Positions 1-9,112 are shown, counted from the stretch's first letter. The stretch is 19,163 nt of DNA from an uncultured Selenomonas sp. (GCA_945494195.1 CALYVJ010000004.1:1-19163), one strand, 5' to 3'. Notes: generated from the letters alone by a model not told the origin. Numbers and translations are program-made.

Positions 1-1
1 T

Positions 2-271
2 CGCGTGGAAAATCCGGACTTTACGCTGGTATACCTCGGGGATGGCGGGAATTCTCCGCACGAGCTTGAACTGACTTGGTTAAAGGGGCGCAAAGATCCT
101 TATAATCTTGGGGAGAATGAATTCCACCTTGCCCTTACGGTCGACGATTTTGAGGCGGCACATAAGCGTCACAAGGAAATGGACTGCATTTGCTATGAAA
201 ATGCAGCGATGGGAATCTATTTCATCAGTGATCCGGATGGTTATTGGATTGAAATTCTTCCAGAAAAGTAA
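2..271 (+). CDS. gloA: Glyoxalase I-like VOC protein (5' end missing)
   Basis: This is the C-terminal part (about 89 residues) of a vicinal-oxygen-chelate protein that most resembles lactoylglutathione lyase, which isomerises the hemithioacetal of methylglyoxal during detoxification. The frame is open to the left edge, so the GTG at position 5 is probably internal. Visible family features are the ELELT strand, FHLAL and WIEILPE; the Glu, His and Glu in them match the second, third and fourth metal ligands of glyoxalase I. The first ligand, an N-terminal His, would lie outside the window. The family is usually about 125-135 residues, so roughly a third is missing. A clear intrinsic terminator follows 14 bases after the stop. 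Other VOC enzymes such as methylmalonyl-CoA epimerase are less likely given the DPDGYWIEI ending, but substrate cannot be proven here. Confidence 0.8.
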   Translation, partial: RVENPDFTLVYLGDGGNSPHELELTWLKGRKDPYNLGENEFHLALTVDDFEAAHKRHKEMDCICYENAAMGIYFISDPDGYWIEILPEK

Positions 272-284
272 ATGATGTAGCTGG

Positions 285-330
285 AATAAAATGGTGTTGG
301 AGTAAAATCTGATGCCATTTTATTTTTTTT
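285..330 (+). terminator. Intrinsic terminator after the glyoxalase gene
   Basis: The 10-base arms AATAAAATGG (285-294) and CCATTTTATT (315-324) are perfectly complementary, enclose a 20-base loop, and run into a T tract ending at 330. The stem is AT-rich but the downstream U run is long, so termination on the + strand is likely. It separates the glyoxalase gene from the chemotaxis genes. Confidence 0.7.
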
Positions 331-375
331 ATGAAGGAGCAGGGATTTTAGTCATGGATAGCGAAAAATTAAGTA

Positions 376-405
376 TTGAGAATTGAATAGCCCTAAGAGT
401 ATAGG
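376..405 (+). promoter_or_regulatory. Possible sigma-A promoter of the REC-CheX/cheX genes
   Basis: TTGAGA (376-381) and TATAGG (400-405) are separated by 18 bases, about 54 bases before the GTG start of the response regulator gene. The -35 matches consensus at 5 of 6 positions, the -10 at 4 of 6. Some promoter is expected because a terminator ends at 330. A motility sigma factor (SigD/sigma-28) site was looked for here and only a poor match was found. Confidence 0.3.
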
Positions 406-458
406 TAAGGAAATAGTGTCACGTAGTCTTAAGTATTAAAAGAAGCAGGTGAGCATTT

Positions 459-1322
459 GTGGAGAAAGTCAAAGTGATGATTGTCGACGATTCAAAAATC
501 AGTCGGGCAATGCTAGAAGGGAATCTCAAGAAGACCAACTTTGAAGTGTGTGCTATGGCAGCAAATGCAGCGGAGGCCGTTCAGCTTTATGCCGAACACA
601 GGCCAGCTGTAGTTACCATGGATATGAATCTTCCGGATGCGGATGGAATTGAATGCAGCCGCCGTATCCATGCAATCGACTCCGAGGCCAAGATTGTCAT
701 GATTAGTGCCATGAAGGATGCCAGCCTGGTGGCAAGAGGACGTGAGGCTGGGATAAGCGCGTTCATGCAGAAACCAATCAATACCAACGATTTGATTGAT
801 ACGCTGATGATTCTATGCCAGAACAAGGTGGGAAAGGTTGCTGTATTACGGGAATCTTATGCAAAACCGTTTGCGCGTGCTTTGCAACAGGGGCTTTTCA
901 GTCTAGTCGGTGTGCATAGTGAAGTAGAAGTCGAGCTGGATGAACGGCGGTTCCTCGATGTCAGCGGTGTAGCGGTTATCATTGGTTTGACGGGATATCC
1001 GGTTGGACGTGCCATCGTATCGATGGAGGCAGATACGATGCATAAGTTTTCTATGATCATGCTGGACAAGGAAAGCTTGGATGACATTACGGAAGAGGAG
1101 GCTAGCGAATCCGTAGAAGAATTGGCAAATATCATTGTGGGTCGAGGGGTATCCAATATCAATGATATATTCAAGGACAAAGAGATGCGTATTACGCCGC
1201 CGGGCACAATCTGTGGTACGAATATCCGTATTGCAAGCCCGAAACTGACTACTTTCTGCATCGTAGCAAAAACTCGAATTGGAGATATAAGCATGAATGT
1301 GGGATTTGCGGAAGGAGATTGA
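459..1322 (+). CDS. Response regulator with C-terminal CheX domain
   Basis: This 287-residue cytoplasmic protein joins a CheY-like receiver (about residues 1-122) to a CheX-like domain (about 125-285). The receiver keeps the acidic pair D10/D11, the phospho-acceptor D55, S83 at the Thr/Ser switch position and K105 followed by Pro. The C-terminal domain keeps the ExxN signature of CheC/CheX phosphatases as E221-L-A-N224, so it may dephosphorylate a CheY-type regulator. The GTG start at 459 is supported by AGGTGA six bases upstream. The stop is 4 bases before the ATG of the separate cheX gene, and that gene's ribosome-binding site lies inside this frame, so the two are probably co-transcribed and translationally coupled. 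There is no DNA-binding output domain. Which phosphoprotein it acts on, and whether the receiver gates the CheX domain, is inference. Confidence 0.85.
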   Translation: MEKVKVMIVDDSKISRAMLEGNLKKTNFEVCAMAANAAEAVQLYAEHRPAVVTMDMNLPDADGIECSRRIHAIDSEAKIVMISAMKDASLVARGREAGISAFMQKPINTNDLIDTLMILCQNKVGKVAVLRESYAKPFARALQQGLFSLVGVHSEVEVELDERRFLDVSGVAVIIGLTGYPVGRAIVSMEADTMHKFSMIMLDKESLDDITEEEASESVEELANIIVGRGVSNINDIFKDKEMRITPPGTICGTNIRIASPKLTTFCIVAKTRIGDISMNVGFAEGD

Positions 1323-1326
1323 TACG

Positions 1327-1791
1327 ATGGATGCAAAGTTAGTGAATCCGTTTGTGGATGCATTCACAACTGTCATGCCGCAGATAGGATTTCCCGAGCC
1401 GAAGCGCCTGAAGATGAATGTAAGAGATAAGAATGCTATAAGCAAGGGCGTATCTGTTATTGTGGGGGTTACGAAACAGATTCGTGGAAATGTCGTTTAC
1501 AATATGTCGGAAGAAACAGCTAAATTCATTGCATCGACAATGATGATGGGGATGCCTGTGGCAGAATTCGATGCCATGGCACAGAGTGCTATTTCGGAAA
1601 TGAGTAATATGCTCACGGCAAATGCGGCAACAAATCTTACTAGGATGGGACTGGAAGTGGATATTTCTACGCCGTCACTTTCTATAGGAGAAAATTTTCA
1701 AGTCAAGATAAGCGATTCGCAGTATTTGACGGTGGAAATGGACTTGTCAGGACATGTGGTGGAACTTGACATTGCTGTAGAACAGCAGTAA
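1327..1791 (+). CDS. cheX: Chemotaxis phosphatase CheX
   Basis: This 154-residue protein has the size and fold pattern of stand-alone CheX, the dimeric phosphatase that removes phosphate from CheY-P and resets the flagellar motor signal. The ExxN catalytic signature is present as E91-M-S-N94 in the central helix, followed by a long beta-rich second half. The ATG at 1327 was chosen because AAGGAGA (1312-1318) lies 8 bases upstream; an ATG at 1297 in the same frame has no such site and would overlap the preceding gene. It follows the REC-CheX gene by 4 bases and is closed by a strong terminator, so these two genes form one short operon. No cheA, cheW or cheY lies in the window. Confidence 0.88.
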   Translation: MDAKLVNPFVDAFTTVMPQIGFPEPKRLKMNVRDKNAISKGVSVIVGVTKQIRGNVVYNMSEETAKFIASTMMMGMPVAEFDAMAQSAISEMSNMLTANAATNLTRMGLEVDISTPSLSIGENFQVKISDSQYLTVEMDLSGHVVELDIAVEQQ

Positions 1792-1816
1792 GCTTTTTGT
1801 ATGGAATTTATGATTG

Positions 1817-1851
1817 AGTATTGCATAAATTATCATTTATGCAATACTTTT
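1817..1851 (+). terminator. Intrinsic terminator after cheX
   Basis: Two perfectly complementary 14-base arms (1817-1830 and 1835-1848) enclose the tetraloop TATC, and the transcript continues into UUUUACU, with the T run starting inside the right arm. This is a strong hairpin 25 bases after the cheX stop. It separates cheX from the chemoreceptor gene. Confidence 0.75.
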
Positions 1852-1878
1852 ACTATGAGTTCCTAAGATGTGTGTGTG

Positions 1879-1896
1879 CCGGATTGGGGAATCCGG
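1879..1896 (+). promoter_or_regulatory. Hairpin in the chemoreceptor leader
   Basis: CCGGATT (1879-1885) and AATCCGG (1890-1896) are perfectly complementary around a GGGG loop, 14 bases before the AGGAGG ribosome-binding site of the chemoreceptor gene. There is no T run, so it is not a terminator. It may stabilise the mRNA 5' end or be a protein-binding site. No similarity to the c-di-GMP riboswitch core was seen. Confidence 0.4.
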
Positions 1897-1924
1897 TGAG
1901 GAAGAGAATCAGGAGGTTAGTTTG

Positions 1925-3931
1925 ATGAAATTAAACAGCCTACGGACAAAGTTTTTGGCGGGGTTTCTGCCAATGTTTGTCGGCAGCTTTTTTGTGTTTT
2001 TGGCAATCAGCGACTACATGTCCAGCAATGTGATGTTTGAAAGTGCGGATATGATTTCCCGGGAAATCGGTAAAAGTACCGCATTGCAGATTGAAAAAAA
2101 ATACTTGGAAAAGGAAATGATCGTTGAGGGATTGGCACTCAATCAGGGAATCATTTCTGGTGACCGCGAGCAGCGCACGAAGATTATGGCAAACCTCAAG
2201 TCGAGGTCGGCTGGGTTTGCCATGCTGGCTTACTCTGATGTAAACGGCAACGCCTATAGCGAGACCGGAAAAGATATGGACCGCTCATCCCGTGACTACA
2301 TCAAGAAGGTTCGCGAGACGAAAAAGCCCTATATGACCGGTCCGTCTGTTTCTGGAACGACGGGAAAACTCATTACGATTATGGCGTATCCGGTGCTGGA
2401 TAATGGCAATTTGGTCGGTATTGTCTACGGCACGATTGAGTTGGAGGAAATCTCGGAAATTGCGGGCAATATCAAGTATATGGAAACTGGCCATGTTTAT
2501 ATCGCCGACCAGGAAGGTCTGGTTATCGCTTATGCGCAGCAGCCAGATGATGTCGGCAAGTTGGATATCTCCAAAGAGACGTCCAGCAAGACTATCGATA
2601 AGGCCTTAGTGGATGGCTATAACAAGGCCATCAAGGAGGATAAGCAAGTTGTCACGGAATACAGGACTTCCGCAGGGGTAGATTCTCAGGCGGTTATGAC
2701 GCCGATTCACCTGGGAAATCGCACCTGGCTGGCTGTTTCGGTAGCACCTCTGGATGAAATCCGTGCGGATGCCAATAACTTGGTTCGCGTGCTGACGTTG
2801 GTCGGAGTAGTTATGGTTCTGGCCGTCGCAATCATCATTTGGATCGTTTCAGGCAAGATGGTTGCACCAGTTGTTTCGCTGCGTGAGGATTGCCGGATCC
2901 TCAACGACGGGGATCTTCGTTCGCGGCCGTTGTCCGTAGATACCAATGACGAACTCGGTGAATTAGCCCGCGGTTTTGAAAATATGCGGCAGACGATCCG
3001 CGGCCTCATTGGCAGCATTCAGAGCAGCGCAGAAAAAGTTTCCGCTTCGGCTGAGGAACTTACGGCTGCTTCGCATCAGTCCGCTGATGCATCCAATCAG
3101 GTCGCTCAGCAGATTACGGATATTGCCACGGGGATTGCCAATCAGTCGGAACTGGCTGAGGCAGCTGACCAAGCCGCTCAGGATATTGCGGGCCGTACGG
3201 ATGATGTTGTCATGAATACGGAGGCAATTTCTTCTGTTACCCAGATGACGGTGGAGAGTGTCACCTCTGGCCGCGATGCCATCAATACGGTAGTTGATTC
3301 CATGCAGAATATCAGCAACAGCACTTCGACGGTCAAGACATCTATTCAGGCATTGTCGAAGAGTTCCGACGAAATCAGCAAGATTGTCGAAATGATTTCT
3401 GGTATTGCGGAGCAGACGAATCTTTTGGCACTTAATGCAGCGATTGAGGCTGCCCGAGCCGGTGAAGCCGGCCGCGGCTTTGCTGTGGTCGCCGATGAAG
3501 TTCGCAAGCTGGCGGAAGAGTCGGCAGCTTCAACGCAGCAGATTGCCGCTCTCGTGACAAAAATCCAGCGTGATATGAAAGATGCTGTGGAGGCAAGTGA
3601 GCTCAGCGCAGAAAGCGTTGCCAGCAGCATGGATTCGGTCAAGAGTGCCGATGAAGTATTCGAGTCCATCAAGATTTCTATCCAGTCGTTGGCGATGGGA
3701 ATCGAGGAGGTCACGACAAACTTCCGCAGCATTGCGGAAGGTACGAAGACGATGCAGCATTCGGTGAATAACATCGCCGAAATCAGCAGCCAGAATGCAT
3801 CCCGGGCGCAGTCGGTATCGGCTACGACGGAGGAACAGTCGGCTTCTACCCAGGAAATTGCGGCAGCAACCCGCAGTTTGGCAGAGCAGGCAGAGCAGCT
3901 GGCGCATCAAATTGATAAATTCCGGACCTGA
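1925..3931 (+). CDS. Methyl-accepting chemotaxis protein, Cache type
   Basis: This is a 668-residue transmembrane chemoreceptor. A membrane segment at about residues 10-28 is followed by an extracytoplasmic sensing region of about 250 residues that looks like a double Cache domain. A second membrane segment lies at about 286-308, then a HAMP linker, then a long helical signalling domain. The signalling tip is clear from [19 protein letters not shown] and the following [18 protein letters not shown], the contact region for CheA and CheW. The ATG at 1925 has AGGAGG 8 bases upstream; an in-frame ATG at 1868 would add a cysteine-containing 19-residue leader with no ribosome-binding site. There is no C-terminal tethering pentapeptide; the protein ends DKFRT. 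The ligand cannot be named; amino acids are common for this Cache class. The gene appears monocistronic, between two terminators. Confidence 0.95.
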   Translation: MKLNSLRTKFLAGFLPMFVGSFFVFLAISDYMSSNVMFESADMISREIGKSTALQIEKKYLEKEMIVEGLALNQGIISGDREQRTKIMANLKSRSAGFAMLAYSDVNGNAYSETGKDMDRSSRDYIKKVRETKKPYMTGPSVSGTTGKLITIMAYPVLDNGNLVGIVYGTIELEEISEIAGNIKYMETGHVYIADQEGLVIAYAQQPDDVGKLDISKETSSKTIDKALVDGYNKAIKEDKQVVTEYRTSAGVDSQAVMTPIHLGNRTWLAVSVAPLDEIRADANNLVRVLTLVGVVMVLAVAIIIWIVSGKMVAPVVSLREDCRILNDGDLRSRPLSVDTNDELGELARGFENMRQTIRGLIGSIQSSAEKVSASAEELTAASHQSADASNQVAQQITDIATGIANQSELAEAADQAAQDIAGRTDDVVMNTEAISSVTQMTVESVTSGRDAINTVVDSMQNISNSTSTVKTSIQALSKSSDEISKIVEMISGIAEQTNLLALNAAIEAARAGEAGRGFAVVADEVRKLAEESAASTQQIAALVTKIQRDMKDAVEASELSAESVASSMDSVKSADEVFESIKISIQSLAMGIEEVTTNFRSIAEGTKTMQHSVNNIAEISSQNASRAQSVSATTEEQSASTQEIAAATRSLAEQAEQLAHQIDKFRT

Positions 3932-3951
3932 TGGAGGTCATCCTTAAGGCA

Positions 3952-3982
3952 GCGGCCCACCGTTATGGTGGGCCGCTTTTTT
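3952..3982 (+). terminator. Strong intrinsic terminator after the chemoreceptor
   Basis: The 10-bp GC-rich stem GCGGCCCACC / GGTGGGCCGC encloses the loop GTTAT and is followed directly by six T residues (3977-3982). This is a textbook Rho-independent terminator. Confidence 0.95.
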
Positions 3983-3994
3983 CGAAAAATATAG

Positions 3995-4023
3995 TTGGCA
4001 ATGCTTGCACATTGGTTTATAAT
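3995..4023 (+). promoter_or_regulatory. Sigma-A promoter of ywiB-argS-rpoE
   Basis: TTGGCA (3995-4000) and TATAAT (4018-4023) are separated by 17 bases. The match is 5 of 6 at -35, perfect at -10, with ideal spacing. It lies directly after the chemoreceptor terminator and about 34 bases before the ywiB start. Confidence 0.85.
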
Positions 4024-4056
4024 AGTGTACAGCATGTTTTTTAAAGAGGTGATTAT

Positions 4057-4500
4057 GTGAGCGCAATGAATCCGGTCGTTGTCCGGGTACGCGGCAGCCA
4101 ACGGGATGACAGCGGGGAAGAGAATACCATCGAATCCATGGCGTTGGGCCGTCACTCGGTTAAGAACGGGAAGCATTACGTGCTTTATGAAGATGCCATG
4201 CTGGATGAGAAGGCGAAGACTTCCACAGTGCTGAAATTCAGTAATGAGGAAGTGGTAATCCTGCGAAAAGGCGGCGTGCATCAAGAAATGCGCTTCCGGG
4301 AAGGTGCTGAGACAAGCAGCATGTACCGGACACCTTATGGAGATTTGAAACTGTCCGTTCGCACGAACAGACTTCGGGTGAGTCTGGGGCTGATGGAAGG
4401 GGGTATTGAAGCTGAGTACGACATTGCTATTGACGGCCGGTATCAGAGCAGCAATACCTTGCAGGTTCAAATCACGAAAGACGAGAAACAAAAAGACTGA
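4057..4500 (+). CDS. ywiB: YwiB-type DUF1934 protein
   Basis: This 147-residue protein matches the DUF1934 (YwiB) family: small, beta-rich, lipocalin-like barrel proteins found next to argS in many Firmicutes, with no established function. Alternating beta strands are evident (YVLYEDAML, VVILRKGGVHQEM, DLKLSVRTN, LRVSLGL, EAEYDIAIDGR), with no signal peptide or membrane segment. The GTG at 4057 has GAGGTG 5 bases upstream; the next in-frame start is ATG 4066. The overlapping ATGTGA at 4055 is an out-of-frame ATG followed at once by a stop. It is the first gene after a consensus promoter and sits 39 bases ahead of argS, so it is expressed with a translation enzyme, but a role in arginylation is not established. 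Confidence 0.85.
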   Translation: MSAMNPVVVRVRGSQRDDSGEENTIESMALGRHSVKNGKHYVLYEDAMLDEKAKTSTVLKFSNEEVVILRKGGVHQEMRFREGAETSSMYRTPYGDLKLSVRTNRLRVSLGLMEGGIEAEYDIAIDGRYQSSNTLQVQITKDEKQKD

Positions 4501-4539
4501 AAGCTGCCCTGTCGGACAGATTTAGGCTAGGGGGATACT

Positions 4540-6195
4540 ATGGATATCAAAGATACACTCTCGGCTGCTATAGAGCAGGCCGCGAAAGATGCGATTGCCG
4601 ATGGCGTTTTCCCAGACGGAGAATTGCCGAAAATCGTTTTGGAAGTTCCGCCGCAGAAAGAGTTCGGTGATTTTGCCACGAATTTTGCGATGCAGTCAGC
4701 CCGCGTATTCCGCAAGAATCCGCGTCAGATTGCGGAGGAATTGTCTCAACGAATCAATGGGGATTGGCTGGATCATACGCAGATTGCCGGCCCGGGATTC
4801 TTGAATTTTTATTTGAAGGGCAATGTCCTTTACGATTCCTTCCTGAAGATCCTGGAAGCTGGGGAATCTTTTGGCCAGCTTTCGGCAAAGGAGGCACCCA
4901 AAATCCAGGTGGAGTATGTCAGTGCTAACCCGACCGGCCCGCTTCATGTAGGCCATGGCCGTGGTGCTGCTGCAGGTTCTGCACTGGTCAATCTGCTTCG
5001 GGCAGCTGGTTATCCGGTAGAAAGTGAGTACTACATCAACGATGCCGGCAATCAGATGAATAATTTGGCCCGTTCGGTAAACGCCCGCTATCTGGAAATT
5101 CTGGGCCGTGACGTCGAATTCCCGGAAGATGGCTATCATGGCCAGGATATTGTGGATACGGCAAAGCGAATTATTGACAAAGAGGGCGATAAGTACCTCA
5201 ACTTGGAGGAAGAAGAGCGCCTGAAGATTTTCCAGGATTTGGCCTATGTGGAAAAACTGGCAGCACTGAAGGAAGATTTGGCGGCTTTTCAGGTCACCTT
5301 TGACAAATGGTTCAGTGAGCGCACGCTTCATCCAGAGGCTGTCAAGGCGGCAGTCAAGATTTTGCAGGACAACGGCAATATTTATGAGCAGGATGGTGCA
5401 CTGTGGCTGAAATCTACGGCCTATGGTGACGACAAGGACCGTGTAGTCATTCGCGATAACGGCGTACCGACTTATCTGGCGGCCGATATTGCCTACCATC
5501 ATAATAAATATGAGCGCGGTTTTGACCGTCTCATCAACATTTGGGGCGCTGACCATCATGGGTATGTCTGCCGTGTAAAGGCAGCCATGGAGGCTCTGGG
5601 GCACGATCCTAAGAAACTGACGGTACTGTTGTTGCAGATGGTGGCGCTCTACCGTGGTGGCGAATTGGTCAAGATGAGCAAACGCACGGGGCAGAGTGTT
5701 ACCCTCAATGAGCTCATGGAAGAAGTTGGCACCGATGCTGCCCGTTACTTCTTCCTGATGCGTTCTTTGGACAGCCAGTTGGATTTTGATCTTGACCTTG
5801 CCAAGAAGAAATCCAATGATAATCCGGTTTATTATATCCAGTATGCTCATGCCCGCATCTGCAGCATCTTCCGTCAGGCGGAAGAGACGAAGCTGGTTCT
5901 GGGAGATAAACCGGAACTCAGCTTGCTGACGGACCCGTCAGAGATTGATCTCATCAAGAAGCTTGAAGAGTATCCCGAAGAAGTGGAGAAGGCTGCGGCG
6001 GATTACGCTCCGCAGCGCATCGCCCGCTACAGCTATGATTTGGCGGCGCTGTTCCACAGCTTCTATAATAAGTGCCGTATCATGGGGGTTGAGCCGAAGC
6101 TGGCTGAGGCCCGTCTGGCACTGGTGACGGTTACGGCGCATGTCATTCGTCACTCCCTTGGCATCCTTGGCGTTTCTGCCCCGGATCATATGTAA
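4540..6195 (+). CDS. argS: Arginyl-tRNA synthetase
   Basis: This 551-residue class I aminoacyl-tRNA synthetase charges tRNA-Arg with arginine using ATP in the cytoplasm. An N-terminal tRNA-recognition domain (about 1-90) precedes the Rossmann catalytic core. The HIGH motif is present as H136-V-G-H139 within NPTGPLHVGHGRG, and the KMSKS loop as K378-M-S-K-R-T-G384. A DALR-type anticodon-binding helical domain fills about 440-551 and ends in the typical Ile-Leu-Gly-Val stretch. Length is normal for the family. AGGGGA five bases upstream supports the ATG at 4540. No T-box leader fits in the 39-base gap after ywiB, so expression probably depends on the ywiB promoter. Confidence 0.98.
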   Translation: MDIKDTLSAAIEQAAKDAIADGVFPDGELPKIVLEVPPQKEFGDFATNFAMQSARVFRKNPRQIAEELSQRINGDWLDHTQIAGPGFLNFYLKGNVLYDSFLKILEAGESFGQLSAKEAPKIQVEYVSANPTGPLHVGHGRGAAAGSALVNLLRAAGYPVESEYYINDAGNQMNNLARSVNARYLEILGRDVEFPEDGYHGQDIVDTAKRIIDKEGDKYLNLEEEERLKIFQDLAYVEKLAALKEDLAAFQVTFDKWFSERTLHPEAVKAAVKILQDNGNIYEQDGALWLKSTAYGDDKDRVVIRDNGVPTYLAADIAYHHNKYERGFDRLINIWGADHHGYVCRVKAAMEALGHDPKKLTVLLLQMVALYRGGELVKMSKRTGQSVTLNELMEEVGTDAARYFFLMRSLDSQLDFDLDLAKKKSNDNPVYYIQYAHARICSIFRQAEETKLVLGDKPELSLLTDPSEIDLIKKLEEYPEEVEKAAADYAPQRIARYSYDLAALFHSFYNKCRIMGVEPKLAEARLALVTVTAHVIRHSLGILGVSAPDHM

Positions 6196-6225
6196 AGAAA
6201 AAGAATTGGAAGGAGACCATTATCT

Positions 6226-6555
6226 ATGGATTTCGTCAATAGCTCGGAAGTCGATATCGCTTACTATGTTCTGACTCAGAAAGGGAAGACTATTTATTAC
6301 AAAGACTTGGTTCTCGAGGTTATCGAGAAAAAGCATAAGCCGGTTCAGTCCCTGTCGGCAGCAATTTCGGAAGTATATACCCTCATCAATATGGACAGCC
6401 GTTTCCACTATGAGGGAGATGGGCAGTGGGGCCTTACGGAGTGGAACCCGCCAGAAATCAAGCGTCACAGCAGCCGTTCTGGTGCTGGCAAATCCAAAGC
6501 TGCCAACAAAGCTATCAATAATCGACAGAAGAAGTTGGAGAGCATCCAAGAATAA
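6226..6555 (+). CDS. rpoE: RNA polymerase delta-like protein with basic tail
   Basis: The N-terminal 75 residues match the HARE-HTH domain of the Firmicutes RNA polymerase delta subunit: a winged-helix fold ending in the signature DSRF (57-60), then GQWGLTEW (66-73). The position between argS and pyrG also fits rpoE. The protein is only 109 residues, whereas Bacillus RpoE is about 170 with a long acidic tail. Here residues 77-109 are net basic (nine Lys/Arg against three Glu), so the nucleic-acid-displacing activity attributed to the acidic tail is probably absent or altered. The ATG at 6226 follows GGAAGGAGA at good spacing, 30 bases after argS, so it is co-transcribed with ywiB-argS. Binding to RNA polymerase is inferred from the family. 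Confidence 0.85.
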   Translation: MDFVNSSEVDIAYYVLTQKGKTIYYKDLVLEVIEKKHKPVQSLSAAISEVYTLINMDSRFHYEGDGQWGLTEWNPPEIKRHSSRSGAGKSKAANKAINNRQKKLESIQE

Positions 6556-6569
6556 TCCTGTTTCAGGAT
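6555..6569 (+). promoter_or_regulatory. Palindrome just upstream of the pyrG promoter
   Basis: ATCCTG (6555-6560), TTT, CAGGAT (6564-6569) is a perfect inverted repeat starting at the last base of the rpoE stop codon and ending one base before the pyrG -35 box. It lacks a T run, so termination is unlikely. It may be an operator for pyrG or chance. Confidence 0.3.
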
Positions 6570-6570
6570 A

Positions 6571-6599
6571 TTGACAGTCTGGGTCAAAAAGGATAGAAT
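6571..6599 (+). promoter_or_regulatory. Sigma-A promoter of pyrG
   Basis: A perfect TTGACA (6571-6576) and TAGAAT (6594-6599, 5 of 6) are spaced by 17 bases. The predicted start site near 6605 gives a leader of only about 38 bases. The initially transcribed region (GGCAACATG) lacks the GGGC start, and the leader lacks the attenuator hairpin, known for CTP-controlled pyrG in Bacillus. Confidence 0.85.
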
Positions 6600-6621
6600 A
6601 GGCAACATGTTATTTCAATAA

Positions 6622-8256
<1,635 letters not shown>

Positions 8257-8259
8257 AAG

Positions 8260-8300
8260 AAAAAAGCCTTGGATTTCCTTAGGAAATCTAGGGCTTTTTT
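8260..8300 (+). terminator. Intrinsic terminator after pyrG
   Basis: AAAAAAGCC (8260-8268) begins a stem of about 19 bp, with a few mismatched or wobble pairs, that closes over TT-A and ends with GGGCTTTTTT (8291-8300). The A run and T run extend the stem, so it could also act on the - strand. It starts 4 bases after the pyrG stop. Confidence 0.85.
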
Positions 8301-8334
8301 CTTACAAAAATCTTTGGGCGCGGGAGGATTTCGA

Positions 8335-9039
8335 ATGAAGGTTGGCGAAGTATACTCCCAAATGATGATGGAAATGGGATTCGCCAGAAAGGAGGAGATG
8401 GTGATGCTTATCGATACGGCCTGTTCTTTAGCGTTCTACTGCCAATGCTGCGGCCGGATACAGCTCCAGGATGTGCCGCTCTTCAGCGGGCAGAAGCACT
8501 TCGTGATGGAATGCGGCAATTGTGGGCATACGATGGGAGAAATAACGTGGAAACCGCGCAAGGGCTTGTTGCTGAAGACGGTCTGTGGGGCTTGCAGGGG
8601 GGAGAACCAGCAGCAGTTTACCTGGCGGCAATTACGCCGCCTGCGCTTTGAAAAACTCTATTGCGAACATGACAATTTTGAGCTGGGGTATATTGGCCAG
8701 TGGCAGGCTATTGCTGAATTCTTGGATTTCAATGATGCCGAATACGATTCCCTGCATCCCAATGATGGGGACAGGTTCCTGGAACGGCAGCAGACGTTAT
8801 TAGAAGCGTTGAACCGGGTACACGATTTGGCAAGCAGTGGGGAGCTTGAGTGTCCTTGTGGAAGTTCTGAGATTTCGGCAGCGGTGCGTGGCGAAGAGAT
8901 TATCCTTGAATGTCAGGCCTGTGGATCTTATTGCATTCTCCCGGCACATAATGCTGAGAATTTGCAGAATCTGCGTCCAGGGATGGCATCAGCGTTTGTA
9001 TGGAAACCGCGGTCGTTTCTTGACGTCCGGAAAAAATAG
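8335..9039 (+). CDS. Cysteine-rich multi-zinc-ribbon protein, unknown function
   Basis: I do not recognise this 234-residue protein as a named family. It is soluble and rich in CxxC-type pairs: C36/C39 with C60/C63, then C84/C87, and near the C terminus C173/C175 with C193/C196 and C200. These are most simply read as two or three zinc ribbons around an acidic, helical middle (about 105-165). Such proteins often bind RNA, DNA or other proteins, but nothing shows which. The start is uncertain. ATG 8335 has GGGAGGA 6 bases upstream; ATG 8404 has a stronger AAGGAGG at about 8 bases and would give 211 residues beginning MLIDTACSLAFYC. The gene lies between the pyrG terminator and mfd, with no clear promoter of its own. 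Confidence 0.75.
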   Translation: MKVGEVYSQMMMEMGFARKEEMVMLIDTACSLAFYCQCCGRIQLQDVPLFSGQKHFVMECGNCGHTMGEITWKPRKGLLLKTVCGACRGENQQQFTWRQLRRLRFEKLYCEHDNFELGYIGQWQAIAEFLDFNDAEYDSLHPNDGDRFLERQQTLLEALNRVHDLASSGELECPCGSSEISAAVRGEEIILECQACGSYCILPAHNAENLQNLRPGMASAFVWKPRSFLDVRKK

Positions 9040-9072
9040 GATTATTATAAATAGCATTGAATTGTTTTTACA

Positions 9073-9112
9073 GGGACTATCGGCTGCTGATGCAGCCGGC
9101 AGTCCCATTTTG
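9073..9112 (+). terminator. Hairpin before mfd, probable terminator
   Basis: GGGACT (9073-9078) pairs with AGTCCC (9101-9106) and the inner CGGCTGC (9081-9087) pairs with GCAGCCG (9092-9098), with a small internal bulge and a TGAT loop. The tail ATTTTGG is short. It is probably a weak terminator for the zinc-ribbon gene, with some read-through into mfd. Confidence 0.55.

Noticed and set aside
354..386. Ten-codon frame ATG to TGA after the glyoxalase terminator
   Set aside because: The only Shine-Dalgarno-like sequence is 14 bases away, the peptide has no features, and the frame overlaps the likely promoter.
369..397. Possible SigD/sigma-28 promoter before the REC-CheX gene
   Set aside because: The -35-like TTAAGTAT is fair, but the -10 (GCCCTAAG) matches only about half the consensus and the spacing is off; the sigma-A candidate fits better.
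857..1445. Two - strand open frames of 168 and 180 codons opposite the CheX genes
   Set aside because: They overlap each other and lie antisense to well-supported chemotaxis genes, with no recognisable protein features.
4509..4519. Palindrome CTGTCGGACAG between ywiB and argS
   Set aside because: It is only 11 bases with a one-base centre, cannot form a stable RNA hairpin and has no T run; probably chance.
4696..5850. 384-codon open frame on the - strand opposite argS
   Set aside because: It is entirely antisense to conserved argS catalytic sequence, with no ribosome-binding site or family features.
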